Assembly: GCF_014651035.1 (NCBI RefSeq)
Contig: NZ_BMWC01000001.1
Span: 961,581-1,025,580 of the forward strand
Length of the DNA stretch: 64,000 nucleotides
From: Streptomyces lomondensis
GTDB lineage: Bacteria; Actinomycetota; Actinomycetes; Streptomycetales; Streptomycetaceae
Reading direction: 5' to 3'
The notes beneath the pieces were generated by a model, which saw only the letters and a program-made list of their open reading frames with translations, made no database searches and was not told the origin of the DNA. Position 1 is the stretch's first letter. Each line of letters starts with the position of its first letter. Positions 1-9,054 of this stretch are shown piece by piece. The position numbers were made by a program, and so were the translations under genes.

Positions 1-301
1 GGGGGGGAGTCGCGAGCTCGCCTGTCGTTCATCGGCACGGTCAGTCAAGGTGGCTGACATCCGATGTATTGCGAAGCTCCTCGCTGTCCTCTGCTGCTTC
101 CGGGCGCAGTCGCCATGCGGGAAGTTCGTTCTCATCACCCCAGAGTGGTCTGTCGAGTTGCCGGTGGAAGTCACACGAGTTGGTGCTGCAGCCCCTCTAG
201 ACATCCGATCTATACCGCGGCAAAGATGACGTGTCCCTCGGAGGACTCGAAGAGGTTGCACTTCCCCTCGTGTCGAACACTCATGGCTGGGAGATCTTGC
301 C
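1..301. promoter_or_regulatory. Upstream region of the GH95 fucosidase gene with two CATCCGAT operators
   Basis: No convincing gene is visible here. Two copies of a quasi-palindromic element lie in it: a perfect 11-base palindrome ACATCCGATGT at 57-67, and ACATCCGATCT at 201-211. The same element occurs twice upstream of the secreted GH29 gene (12310-12320 and 12384-12394), so it is probably an operator shared by the two exported fucosidases. The start codon of the following gene is preceded by GGGAG at a normal distance. I could not place a clear -35/-10 pair. Confidence 0.5.
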
Positions 302-3300
302 GTGACCCATGCATCCCACCCGCAGCGAAGAAGCGTCCTGAAGCTCGGCGGTGCCCTCGCCCTCACCCCTCTGATCACTCAGCTGGCCGGCGGCACCCCT
401 GCGGGGCCGACCTTCGCCGCCACTTCCGCCGCGTCGGCGGCCGTCCGGTGGCCGACCCTGTCGCGCAAGGCGCTGAAGTACTCGGTCCCCGCCCTGGACT
501 GGCAGTCGCAGGCCCTGCCGATCGGCAACGGCCGTCTCGGCGCCATGCTGTTCGCCGACCCCGACCAGGAGCGCATCCAATTCAACGAGCAGAGTCTGTG
601 GGGCGGGGTCAACAACTACGACAACGCGCTCGCGGGCAAGCCCGACAGCGCGTTCGACACCAGCATGACCGGCTTCGGCTCGTACCGGAACTTCGGCGAC
701 ATCGTCGTCACCTTCACCGACCGTGCGAAGGTCACGGCCCCCGGGGGGCCGTACCGCACCTCCTCGTCGGAGGGCGTGGAGAAGTCGTACGACGGCAACG
801 CGGGCACCAAGTGGTGCATCGACGGGCCCGGTTCGAGGGTGCAGTGGCAGGTCGAGCTCCCCGAGCCCGTCGCGGTCGCCTCCTACCGTCTGACGAGTGC
901 CAACGACGTGCCGCAGCGCGACCCGCAGGAGTGGACGCTGTCCGGTTCCGCCGACGGGGCCACCTGGACCACGCTGGACAGCCGCACTTTGCCGGCGCCC
1001 TTCGAGAGCCGTTTCCAGACGAAGGAGTTCACCTGCGCCACCAGCGGGTCGTACCGCTTCTACCGGTTCGACTTCGTCCCCAAGGCAGGGGTCAGCCACT
1101 TCCAGGTGGCCGAGATCGGTCTGTCCGGCGTCGACCTCGGTGGCGCCGCGCTGTACCTGTCGTCGCCGAGCGGGCACTCCGAAGGATCGGGTGCCGGGGC
1201 CGGGGCCCAGGCCATGGACATCTCGTGTTCGGTGGACCGCGATCCCGCCACGGTCTGGCGGGTCGACGCTGCCGCCCCCGCGGTCGTCTGGCAGGCCGAC
1301 CTGCCCCGCGCGGTCGCCGTCACCGCGTACACGCTGACGGCGGCCCCGGACCGTCCGCAGGACGACCCACGGCGATGGACGCTCGAGGCGTCGCAGGACG
1401 GGCGAGCGTGGGTGACCCTCGACACGCAGAACCCCGGCGCGCCCTTCGCCAAACGCGGTGAGAGCCGGACCTTCCGGATCACCAACAGCACCGCCTACCG
1501 CACCTACCGGCTCACGTTCACCCCCGGCGAGTCGTCCACCGGCTTCCAGATCGCCGAAGTCTCCCTGGAAGGCAGGGGGTTCGACACGCGCACGCAGCGC
1601 ACGTTCGTCGACTACCAGCGCGCCCTGGACTTCTTCGACGGTATCCATGTCACCCGGTTCGGCGCGCCGGGGCGGCGCGTCCTCAGGGAGGCGTTCGCCG
1701 GCCGGTCCGCGGACGTCATGGTCTTCCGATACACCTCGGACAGCGACCGGGGATTGTCCGGAGCGATCTCCTTGACGTCCGGGCAGCAGGGGGCTCCGAC
1801 GACCGTCGATGCCGCCGCCCGGCGGATCGCCTTCCGCGGTGTCATGGGCAACGGCCTCAAGCACGCTTGCACCGTCCAGGTCGTGCACACCGACGGCGAC
1901 TTCCGCGTCGACGGGTCGGCCCTCCGGTTCAGCGGCTGCACAAGCCTGACCCTGTTGCTCGACGCCCGCACCGACTACAAGCTCGACGCCGCCGCCGGAT
2001 GGCGCGGAACCGATCCCGAACCGGTCATCGCCAGGACACTGGACAAGGCGGCCGCCCGGTCCTACGGGGAACTGCGCGAGGAGCACACCGCCGAGACACG
2101 TGCTCTCATGAACCGCGTCTCCGTCGACTGGGGCACCTCCGACGACGCCGTCGTCGCCCTGCCCACCAACGCCCGGCTGGCGCGTTACGCGTCGGGCGGC
2201 GAGGACCCGACCCTTGAACAGGCGATGTTCGACTACGGCCGGTACCTGCTGATCAGTTCCTCGCGCCCGAACGGCCTGCCCGCCAACCTCCAGGGCCTGT
2301 GGAACGACAGCAACTCACCGGCGTGGGCCTCCGACTACCACACCAACATCAACGTCCAGATGAACTACTGGGGAGCCGAGACGACGAACCTGCCAGAGTG
2401 CCACGAAGCACTCATCGAGTTCATCAGGCAGGTGGCGGTGCCCAGCCGAGTGGCGACCCGCAACGCCTTCGGAAAGGACACACGCGGCTGGACCGCCCGC
2501 ACCAGCCAGAGCATCTTCGGCGGCAACGCGTGGGAGTGGAACACCGTCGCGAGCGCCTGGTACGCACAACACCTCTACGAACACTGGGCGTTCACCCAGG
2601 ACATGAAGTACCTCCGTGCCGTCGCGTACCCGATGATCAAGGAGATCTGCGAGTTCTGGGAGGACCACCTCAAGGAGCGCGAGGACGGACTCCTCGTCGC
2701 GCCGAACGGCTGGTCCCCCGAGCACGGGCCGCGCGAGGACGGCGTCATGTACGACCAGCAGATCATCTGGGATCTGTTCCAGAACTACCTCGACTGCGAG
2801 GCGGCGCTCGAGGCCGACCCCGCCTACCGCGCCAAGGTCGCGGACATGCAGGCACGCCTCGCGCCGAACAAGATCGGCAGGTGGGGGCAGCTGCAGGAGT
2901 GGCAGGAGGACATCGACAGCCCCACCGACATCCACCGCCATACCTCACACCTCTTCGCTGTCTACCCGGGCCGCCAGATCACCCCGAAGACACCCGACTT
3001 CGCGGCCGCCGCCCTCGTCTCGCTCAAGGCCCGGTGCGGCGAGAAGGACGGCGTCCCGTTCACGGCCGCGACGGTGTCGGGTGACAGCCGCCGCTCATGG
3101 ACCTGGCCCTGGCGGGCGGCCCTCTTCGCCCGCCTCGGTGACGGGCAACGCGCCCAGATCATGCTGCGCGGACTGCTGACCTACAACACGTTGCCCAACC
3201 TGTTCTGCAACCACCCGCCCTTCCAGATGGACGGCAACTTCGGCATCACGGGCGCCGTCGCGGAGATGCTCCTGCAGAGCCACGACGACGTCATCCACCT

Positions 3301-3502
3301 GCTGCCCGCCCTGCCCGACGCCTGGAAAGCCAGGGGTTCCTTCACCGGACTGCGCGCCCGCGGCGGCTACGAGGTCAGCTGTGAATGGCGGGACGGGAAG
3401 GTCACGACCTACAAGATCGTGGCCGACCGGGCACGGAACCAGGGGAACATCACCGTGCGGGTGAACGGCGCCGACAGGAAGGTGAAGCCGGTCAAGTCCT
3501 GA
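302..3502 (+). CDS. Secreted alpha-L-fucosidase, glycoside hydrolase family 95, with F5/8C-like modules
   Basis: Predicted exported enzyme hydrolysing terminal (probably alpha-1,2-linked) fucose from glycans. The 1066-residue protein starts with GTG behind GGGAG and has a twin-arginine signal (RRSVLKLGG) followed by a hydrophobic stretch. The GH95 N-terminal domain begins around residue 60 ([12 protein letters not shown]) but is interrupted by about 300 residues. These look like two discoidin (F5/8 type C) carbohydrate-binding modules, with related blocks ending FQVAEIGL and [10 protein letters not shown]. The catalytic (alpha/alpha)6 part follows, with [20 protein letters not shown] and QMDGNFG, all typical of the family. 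At roughly 780 residues plus the inserted modules, the length fits GH95. Two putative operators lie upstream. The gene stands alone, 5 kb from the fucosidase/transporter operon it probably works with. Family assignment is firm; linkage specificity is inferred. Confidence 0.9.
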   Translation: MTHASHPQRRSVLKLGGALALTPLITQLAGGTPAGPTFAATSAASAAVRWPTLSRKALKYSVPALDWQSQALPIGNGRLGAMLFADPDQERIQFNEQSLWGGVNNYDNALAGKPDSAFDTSMTGFGSYRNFGDIVVTFTDRAKVTAPGGPYRTSSSEGVEKSYDGNAGTKWCIDGPGSRVQWQVELPEPVAVASYRLTSANDVPQRDPQEWTLSGSADGATWTTLDSRTLPAPFESRFQTKEFTCATSGSYRFYRFDFVPKAGVSHFQVAEIGLSGVDLGGAALYLSSPSGHSEGSGAGAGAQAMDISCSVDRDPATVWRVDAAAPAVVWQADLPRAVAVTAYTLTAAPDRPQDDPRRWTLEASQDGRAWVTLDTQNPGAPFAKRGESRTFRITNSTAYRTYRLTFTPGESSTGFQIAEVSLEGRGFDTRTQRTFVDYQRALDFFDGIHVTRFGAPGRRVLREAFAGRSADVMVFRYTSDSDRGLSGAISLTSGQQGAPTTVDAAARRIAFRGVMGNGLKHACTVQVVHTDGDFRVDGSALRFSGCTSLTLLLDARTDYKLDAAAGWRGTDPEPVIARTLDKAAARSYGELREEHTAETRALMNRVSVDWGTSDDAVVALPTNARLARYASGGEDPTLEQAMFDYGRYLLISSSRPNGLPANLQGLWNDSNSPAWASDYHTNINVQMNYWGAETTNLPECHEALIEFIRQVAVPSRVATRNAFGKDTRGWTARTSQSIFGGNAWEWNTVASAWYAQHLYEHWAFTQDMKYLRAVAYPMIKEICEFWEDHLKEREDGLLVAPNGWSPEHGPREDGVMYDQQIIWDLFQNYLDCEAALEADPAYRAKVADMQARLAPNKIGRWGQLQEWQEDIDSPTDIHRHTSHLFAVYPGRQITPKTPDFAAAALVSLKARCGEKDGVPFTAATVSGDSRRSWTWPWRAALFARLGDGQRAQIMLRGLLTYNTLPNLFCNHPPFQMDGNFGITGAVAEMLLQSHDDVIHLLPALPDAWKARGSFTGLRARGGYEVSCEWRDGKVTTYKIVADRARNQGNITVRVNGADRKVKPVKS

Positions 3503-3924
3503 AGGCGGCAAAGCGGCCGCGGCGGCCGCGGGGCCATGACGGCGAACACCGATCCGTGATCGTCCCGCGCCGTTGCCGTCGTCGGCACGGCCGGTTTCGC
3601 GACCGCGTCCTGCCGACCGGTACAAGACACGTCGCGTCCGGCAATCGTGCGGAATCTCGTTGCTGGCAAGGTCGGAATCAGCCAGCAGGATGCCGTGAAG
3701 CAACCGCCACAGAGCGGCCGGGTCGGACGAATCTGACGTTCGTCGGGTTGACCGAACGAGCCGCCGACCGGGTTCCTGCGCGGCGTCACGCGGTGTGCGG
3801 TTGCAGAGAGCCGTCGTTGCCGACCTCGGCCACGGCGAACCAGCCATGGTCCGCCACCGACTGATGACCCCGTGGACGAGCTCGCTGATGAACTGCGGGA
3901 TTTTGGGGACATCCTGAGGTGGTT
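3503..3924. other. Intergenic region between convergent genes
   Basis: No supported gene. Two NotI-type octamers GCGGCCGC at 3513-3520 and 3522-3529 are separated by one base just after the fucosidase stop codon. They could fold into a GC-rich hairpin acting as a terminator, but there is no U-tract and the loop would need to open, so this is weak. The ORFs present here are frame shadows. Confidence 0.3.
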
Positions 3925-4674
3925 TCAGGCCTTGGTTGTGTGCTTGAGGTGGGAGTCGAAGAAGGCCTCAATGCGTAGCCATGCGTCAACAGAGGCTTCT
4001 GGGACAGGTCCGAGCCCGGCGACACGGTACAGCGGGTGCAACAGGCGCGGGCCGAATTGTTCGTCGTTGAGGAAGGCGTGCCCTGCCTGTGGGTACTCCT
4101 TCACGTCGTGTACGACGCCGAGCCTGTCGAGGGCGGAGTCGAGCTTCGCCGCCGCTCCCTTGAGCTGTCGATCGCGCCCCCCGTAGCTGGCGACGATGGG
4201 GCAGGCGCCGGCCAGGGCCTGGTCCATGTCCTTGGGGAGCTGGCCGTAGTTGGCGGACGCGGCGTCGAAGATGCCGCTGCCTGCCGCCATAAGGGCGAAG
4301 GACCCGCCCATGCAGAAGCCGATGATCCCGACCGCGCCGGTGCAGTCGGGGTCATCGACGAGGTAGGTTCTCGCGGCGGCGATGTCCTGGTAGGCGCGGC
4401 CGTGGCCGGACAGCGCGGCCCGCATGGTGGGTATCAGGCAGCGGCGTGCGCCTCCGTCCGTGTACAGGTCGGGCATCAGGGTCAGATATCCGGCGCTTGC
4501 GAGCCGCCGCGCCTGTCGGAGCATCTCGTCATTGGCACCCATGACCTCGTGCGCGACCACGACTCCGGGCCATGGGCCAGGTCCGTCCGGCCGGACGAGA
4601 TGCCCGGTCAGCCGCTTGGAACCGCCGACCGGGGCGCTGAGGTGGGTCAGGGTGACGGAAACGGGATCTGGCAC
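3925..4674 (-). CDS. Dienelactone hydrolase family protein
   Basis: Alpha/beta-hydrolase of the dienelactone hydrolase family, presumably cytoplasmic and acting on a small ester or lactone; the substrate is unknown. The nucleophile elbow reads GFCMGGSF, with Cys as in true dienelactone hydrolases. The acid (YGGRDRQ) and histidine (QAGHAFLND) motifs follow in the right order, so the Cys-Asp-His triad is complete. I chose the GTG at 4674 (249 residues, the normal family length) because GGAGG lies five bases before it; an ATG at 4728 would add 18 residues. It is convergent with the GH95 gene and not obviously part of the fucose pathway. Confidence 0.85.
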   Translation of the reverse strand: MPDPVSVTLTHLSAPVGGSKRLTGHLVRPDGPGPWPGVVVAHEVMGANDEMLRQARRLASAGYLTLMPDLYTDGGARRCLIPTMRAALSGHGRAYQDIAAARTYLVDDPDCTGAVGIIGFCMGGSFALMAAGSGIFDAASANYGQLPKDMDQALAGACPIVASYGGRDRQLKGAAAKLDSALDRLGVVHDVKEYPQAGHAFLNDEQFGPRLLHPLYRVAGLGPVPEASVDAWLRIEAFFDSHLKHTTKA

Positions 4675-4983
4675 GGCATCCTCCGGAAGACGACAGGGGG
4701 TGGTGTGGTGTGGGTGAGGCCGAGTCATGGTGGATCCACTCCCAGGCGCACCACAGCCCTGTAAAGAGTCCAGGACTGGGGTTCTTACCTGGGCGGTGGT
4801 GACACAGTCGTTGCTCTCTCCCCGGGCAACCGTGAAGGGCACTGGGTCCCCGTTGCGCGGGCAGGCAGCCGCGGTCGCTCCGCGCCGATCACGTCGGACG
4901 AGGCGCAGCACCGGGCCTCACTCACGTGTGCCGCCTGGGGTTGGGTCAGGCCGGGCGGACGCCGTCCACGGTGATCCGCCGCC
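4675..4983. other. Intergenic region, nothing recognised
   Basis: About 300 bases between the dienelactone hydrolase start and the methyltransferase remnant. No gene, repeat or clear promoter is recognised. The missing N-terminal part of the methyltransferase should have been here but is not readable in any frame. Confidence 0.3.
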
Positions 4984-5836
4984 GCCGACGCCACCGGACC
5001 CGTCACCGGCCGCCCCACCTCGTCCAGCACGCTGCCCTCCCTGATCGTGCGCATGCTCGACGTCGCCGGGATCCGCGAGGGTCACAAGGTCCTGGAGATC
5101 GGCACCGGCACCGGCTATTCCACCGCCATCCTGTGCAGCCGCCTCGGCGACAAGAACGTGTACTCCATCGAGTACGACCCGGGCTTGGCCGCCGCGGCGG
5201 CCGACTACCTCCACGCCGCCGGGTATCACCCCACCCTGATCACCGGCGACGGCCTCGCCGGACACAAGGACGACGCCGAATACGACCACATCGTGGCCAC
5301 CTGCGCCGTCCGCCACATCCCCCCAGCCTGGCTCCATCAAGTACGCGCCGGCGAAACCATCACCACCACCATCAGCGGATGGATGCTCGCCTCCGGACTC
5401 GTCCGCCTCACCGTCCACGACGACGGCACCGCCACCGGCCGCTTCCACACCGACCAGATCAGCTACATGCTCGCCCGCCCCCACGAACGCCCACCCAGAC
5501 CCACCTTTCACCAGCATCCCGGCCACACCCGCGCCATCCGCGTGAACCCCGCACTCCTGCAAGACTGGACCGGGCAGTTCCTCGCTCAGCTCGCCGCACC
5601 GTCCGCCGAACTCATGACCACCGGCACAGGCGTGGACCGAACCGGCCAGAAGCGGCTGGACCGTGCACCAGCACGGCCCTCTCCGCCTCTGGGATCAGGT
5701 GGAAGACGCTCTCACCGTCTGGCAGGACACGGGCTCACCCCCACACTCCGACCTCGGCCTGACCGTGGACCCCGACGGCACCCAACGCGTGTGGCTCGGA
5801 ACACCCGACGGCCGCTCCTGGAACCTGCCGGTCTGA
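4984..5836 (+). pseudogene. Broken PCMT-type methyltransferase of the RiPP-maturation (ATP-grasp/FxLD) kind
   Basis: Remnant of a protein-L-isoaspartate-methyltransferase-like enzyme. The SAM site is intact in the 5047 frame (VLEIGTGTGYSTA, then SIEYDPGL). The reading frame opens only at about 4975, behind an in-frame TGA at 4972, so the usual N-terminal domain is missing. After residue ~200 (APSAELMTTGTG, about 5635) the frame is lost. The conserved C-terminal domain resumes in another frame from about 5657 (WTVHQHGPLRLWDQ ... VWLGTPDGRSW), ending at TGA 5834-5836. A short deletion with frameshift near 5635-5655 explains this. This C-terminal module is typical of methyltransferases paired with ATP-grasp or FxLD peptide systems. 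No precursor peptide or ligase is visible nearby, so the cluster has probably been lost. Confidence 0.75.
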
Positions 5837-5906
5837 CCTACCGACACAAGAGCGTCCGTCACCAAGCTGGGGGCGGGCGCCCTCAGGACGGCGCCGCGGC
5901 AGGGGC

Positions 5907-6018
5907 GTCTCCTTACGTAGCCATCAAGGTAGCCACGGAAGCGCCGTACCTGCACGTCCGTGCAGGTCATAGCGCTGCGGTGACTCTCCCCGGCGTACAG
6001 CCCAACTCGTCTGCCGCT
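5907..6018 (+). repeat. Copy A of a 110-base dispersed direct repeat
   Basis: Begins GTCTCCTTACGTAGCCATCA and ends near GACTC/AACTCGTCTGCCGCT. It matches 55834-55943 over its whole length in the same orientation, with a 5-base indel and a few substitutions. It contains a perfect hairpin CCTGCACG-TC-CGTGCAGG at 5949-5966, which is imperfect in copy B. It lies 70 bases downstream of the broken methyltransferase. Origin unknown: it could be an element end, a relic or an attachment-like repeat. Confidence 0.8.
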
Positions 6019-6550
6019 CTTTATTTTCGCAGGTCAGAGGCTATATTTCCGCGCTGAACAAGCAACCCGGGGCGAATCCGGGCCTGGCGGATGGGCCGCG
6101 TATTGTTCGCCCTGTCTTCGTCATAGGGGATAGACGGAATATAACGGGCGTCCTGTCGAGGGTAGAGCGCAGTCGGAAGCCGGTGGACGGTGAGCCGGGA
6201 CGCCTTGGCCGCATCGAAAGTAATGTCCGGCGTGTCTCGCTGTGAGGCGGACTGATCGCGGCCCCGCTGGGCGGTGTCGTGGCTTGCGGTCTCGTCATAG
6301 CGCGACTCGATGCGGTCGAGTATCTCACCGCACTTCCGGCCTCGCCGCCATCTGATGACCGCCCCCGACTACCGAGCCGAAAATGACCATCCGCTTCGCC
6401 ATCTGGGAGCAGGTCACAGACACCGCCGGTCTGTCCACCACGGACTGAGCGCAGGCCCCACTCCCCGACACCCCGTCAGACACCCACACACCCAACGACG
6501 TGACAGCGCCCCAGCGACGCATCAGCCACCGCGCCAGTCCCCGACCCCAC
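6019..6550. other. Intergenic region downstream of the AraC-type regulator
   Basis: About 530 bases with no supported gene. A 21-codon reading frame starts with ATG at 6383 (MTIRFAIWEQ...) but has no ribosome-binding site or recognisable relative. The DNA around 6020-6060 is AT-richer than its surroundings. Confidence 0.3.
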
Positions 6551-7432
6551 TCAACGCCCCTGTGAGTATGACAAGTCGAGCGCGACCGCCGGTGCTGCGT
6601 CCTCCTCAAACGGATGGTTCACGACCCTGTCACGGATGGAGCGAGGCGCGACTCCGTACACCTTGCGGAACGCCTTGTTGAAGGTCTGCAGGTCGGTGAA
6701 CCCCACCATGGGGGCGACAGACTTGACCGACAGCGCCGTACGCGTCAGCAGATGGTGGGCACGGTGCATGCGGCGGTTCCTGATGTGGGCGACGACGGTG
6801 GTGCCGAGTTGCGCGCGGAAGAGTCGCGTGAGGTGGTTGTGGGACAGGCCGACTCCCCGTGCGAGCGACGCGACGCTCATGGGCTCGTTGAGGTGCGCCT
6901 CGATGTGGGAGAGAGCCGCGCGCACCGCGGGGTGCAGACCGGAGGCGTCGTCGTAGCGCGAGGACTGACGGGCCGACAAGAGGGAGAGCAGGCTCCACAG
7001 TTCGGCGCGTGCGAGCTGAGGCAGAAGGGACCTGGCTTCCAGCGCGGTCTGGAACCGGTCGCGAATGCGGGGCAGGTCGGCGCCGCAGTCCAGCATGGCG
7101 GGGAGCTCCGGACAGTCCTCGCCGGCCTGGGCAGGCAGCCGGATATGAGCGAAAAGGTGGCGGGACTCTCCCCGGTAGCGGTAGCGCGTGGCGACGCCCG
7201 GGGGCACCAGGCTGACGCGCCCCGGAGCGATCGGAATGACGGTGCCGCACACCTCCAGCTCGCCCGTGTATCCGTAGAGGTGGAGTGACCACAGGTCGGG
7301 CAGGCACCAGTCGTCGACCTGGCTGTCGACGCCGTGCAGACCGATGCCCAGGTCCGCGATGACCGGCGGCTGCGTGAGCGGCACCCTCCAGGTGATCGTC
7401 GAGTTCCGGTCCGGCATGCCGGGACCGTACAT
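6551..7432 (-). CDS. AraC family transcriptional regulator of the fucosidase/ABC operon
   Basis: 293-residue regulator with an N-terminal cupin-like sensor half and a C-terminal pair of helix-turn-helix motifs. The first HTH is around MSVASLARGVGLSHNHLTRLF and the second around VKSVAPMVGFTDLQTFNKAF, ending with the typical AraC signature (YGVAPRSIR). It is transcribed divergently from the GH29/ABC operon with 155 bases between starts, the classic arrangement for a local sugar-responsive activator. The ligand is presumably fucose or a fucosyl oligosaccharide (inference). The ATG at 7432 has no clear ribosome-binding site; an ATG at 7417 is an alternative. Confidence 0.88.
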   Translation of the reverse strand: MYGPGMPDRNSTITWRVPLTQPPVIADLGIGLHGVDSQVDDWCLPDLWSLHLYGYTGELEVCGTVIPIAPGRVSLVPPGVATRYRYRGESRHLFAHIRLPAQAGEDCPELPAMLDCGADLPRIRDRFQTALEARSLLPQLARAELWSLLSLLSARQSSRYDDASGLHPAVRAALSHIEAHLNEPMSVASLARGVGLSHNHLTRLFRAQLGTTVVAHIRNRRMHRAHHLLTRTALSVKSVAPMVGFTDLQTFNKAFRKVYGVAPRSIRDRVVNHPFEEDAAPAVALDLSYSQGR

Positions 7433-7587
7433 CGGGGCGTGGACGCCCGGCCAGACCCGGGCTGGCAGTAGATCAAGAGGGTGAGAACGGACCAGCGATA
7501 TCCACTCCTGACCATTGGTTCCTGTCTCCCGGGAGATCTACGTTCACCCGGAACCGACCAGGACTGCCCAGCCGAGGTGATGTCGCC
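7433..7587. promoter_or_regulatory. Divergent control region, AraC regulator / fucosidase operon
   Basis: Contains a perfect 12-base palindrome TCTCCCGGGAGA at 7525-7536 and a wider inverted pair GTAGATC (7468-7474) / GATCTAC (7535-7541), 60 bases apart. These are candidate binding sites for the divergent AraC protein. The CATCCGAT element of the secreted fucosidase genes is not present in full here. Confidence 0.4.
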
Positions 7588-9054
7588 GTGCCCCAACGAC
7601 CGGAAACGACGGGCCCTTTCCTGCCCACCGTGGAATCGCTGTCGACGTTCGAGTGCCCGGAGTGGTTCCGCGACGCCAAGCTGGGAATCTGGTCGCACTG
7701 GGGACCGCAGTCCGTGCCGCGCTACGGCGACTGGTACGCCCGCAACATGTACATCGAGGGGACCGACCAGTACCGCTACCACGTACGGACCTACGGTCAC
7801 CCGTCGACCTTCGGATACAAGGACCTGGTCGCGCTGTGGAAGGCGGAGAGGTTCGATCCTGACGAGCTGGCGGACCTGTACGTCCGGGCCGGCGCCCGCT
7901 ACCTCGTCGCCCTTGCGTCCCACCACGACAACTTCCTCAACTATCCCTCCCAACTGCACCGTTGGAACTCAGCGGAGGTCGGGCCGGGCAAGGACGTCGT
8001 CGGACTGTGGAGCGCGGCTGCGCATGCGCGGGGGCTGCGCTTCGGGTTGTCCGAACACCTCGGGGCCGCGTTCAGCTGGTGGTCGGTGAACAAGGGCGCG
8101 GACGCCACCGGACCCTACGCAGGCGTTCCCTACGACGGCACGGATCCGTCCTTCGAGGACCTCTACCTGTCCAACGCCGAGCACTTCGTCCCGGGGCGGC
8201 GCACCGACCCGGTTGCGCCCTGGTACACCGCCAATCCCGGCTGGCACGGACGGTGGCTGGACCTGGTCACCGAGATGATCGACCTGTACCAGCCCGACCT
8301 GCTCTACTCCGACGGGGCACCGCCCTTCGGCGTCCACGGCATGCAGGCCGGTCTGCGAGCGGCCGCGCACCTGTACAACACCAGCGCGGCCCGCCACGGT
8401 GGCCGCAACCAGGCCGTCTACACCCAGAAGGAACGGTGGTCGGAAGTCCGCCGGATCGGCGTGCTGGACGTGGAACGCAGCCAGGAACCGGCGCTCTCGC
8501 CCGTGCCGTGGCAGACCGACACCTGCCTGGGCGGCTGGTTCTACGACGTGCGCGCCGTCTACAAGAGCCCCGCTCACGTGGTCGAACTGCTCGTCGACGT
8601 CGTCGCGAAGAACGGCAGCCTCCTGCTGAACGTCCCCCAGCTGCCCGACGGGACTCTCGACGAGGAGTGCCGCCACGTCCTGAAGGAACTGGCCGGCTGG
8701 ATGGAGGTGTGCGGGGAGGGGATTCACGGTTCCCGGCCTTTCGGACCGGGCGTCGAAGGTCCCAGTGGTGTCGTCGTGGACGGCTTCCGCGAGGAGCGGG
8801 TCGCCTGGACCGACGCCGACTACCGTCTCACCCGGCGTGACGACACGGTCTACGTCTTCCAGATGGCCTGGCCCGAGGACCGGCGGTCGATCATCCACAG
8901 TCTCGGTCCGCAGACCGCGATCACCTCCGTCCGGCTCCTGGGCGCGGGACCCGTCGAGTACCACCAGATCTACCCGGGAGGCGACCTGGTGGTCGAACTT
9001 CCCGAGCACCCTCCGACGCCTTACGTCAACTGCCTGGCGATAGAGGTGCGATGA
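7588..9054 (+). CDS. Intracellular alpha-L-fucosidase, glycoside hydrolase family 29
   Basis: Predicted retaining alpha-L-fucosidase of 488 residues without a signal peptide, so it should act on fucosides imported by the transporter encoded next to it. GH29 hallmarks are visible: WFRDAKLGIWSHWG near the N-terminus, the histidine-containing LVALASHHDNF, and the nucleophile region PDLLYSDGAPPFG. The GTG start at 7588 follows GAGGTGAT. The stop overlaps the ATG of the binding-protein gene (ATGA), so the two are translationally coupled. It is first gene of a four-gene operon. Confidence 0.92.
   Translation: MPQRPETTGPFLPTVESLSTFECPEWFRDAKLGIWSHWGPQSVPRYGDWYARNMYIEGTDQYRYHVRTYGHPSTFGYKDLVALWKAERFDPDELADLYVRAGARYLVALASHHDNFLNYPSQLHRWNSAEVGPGKDVVGLWSAAAHARGLRFGLSEHLGAAFSWWSVNKGADATGPYAGVPYDGTDPSFEDLYLSNAEHFVPGRRTDPVAPWYTANPGWHGRWLDLVTEMIDLYQPDLLYSDGAPPFGVHGMQAGLRAAAHLYNTSAARHGGRNQAVYTQKERWSEVRRIGVLDVERSQEPALSPVPWQTDTCLGGWFYDVRAVYKSPAHVVELLVDVVAKNGSLLLNVPQLPDGTLDEECRHVLKELAGWMEVCGEGIHGSRPFGPGVEGPSGVVVDGFREERVAWTDADYRLTRRDDTVYVFQMAWPEDRRSIIHSLGPQTAITSVRLLGAGPVEYHQIYPGGDLVVELPEHPPTPYVNCLAIEVR

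Noticed and set aside
281..2086. 601-codon minus-strand frame opposite the GH95 gene
   Set aside because: Antisense shadow of a well-supported gene; Gly/Arg/Val-rich with no family features.
3872..4186. Plus-strand frame overlapping the dienelactone hydrolase end
   Set aside because: Antisense to the conserved histidine and C-terminal region of the hydrolase; no ribosome-binding site.
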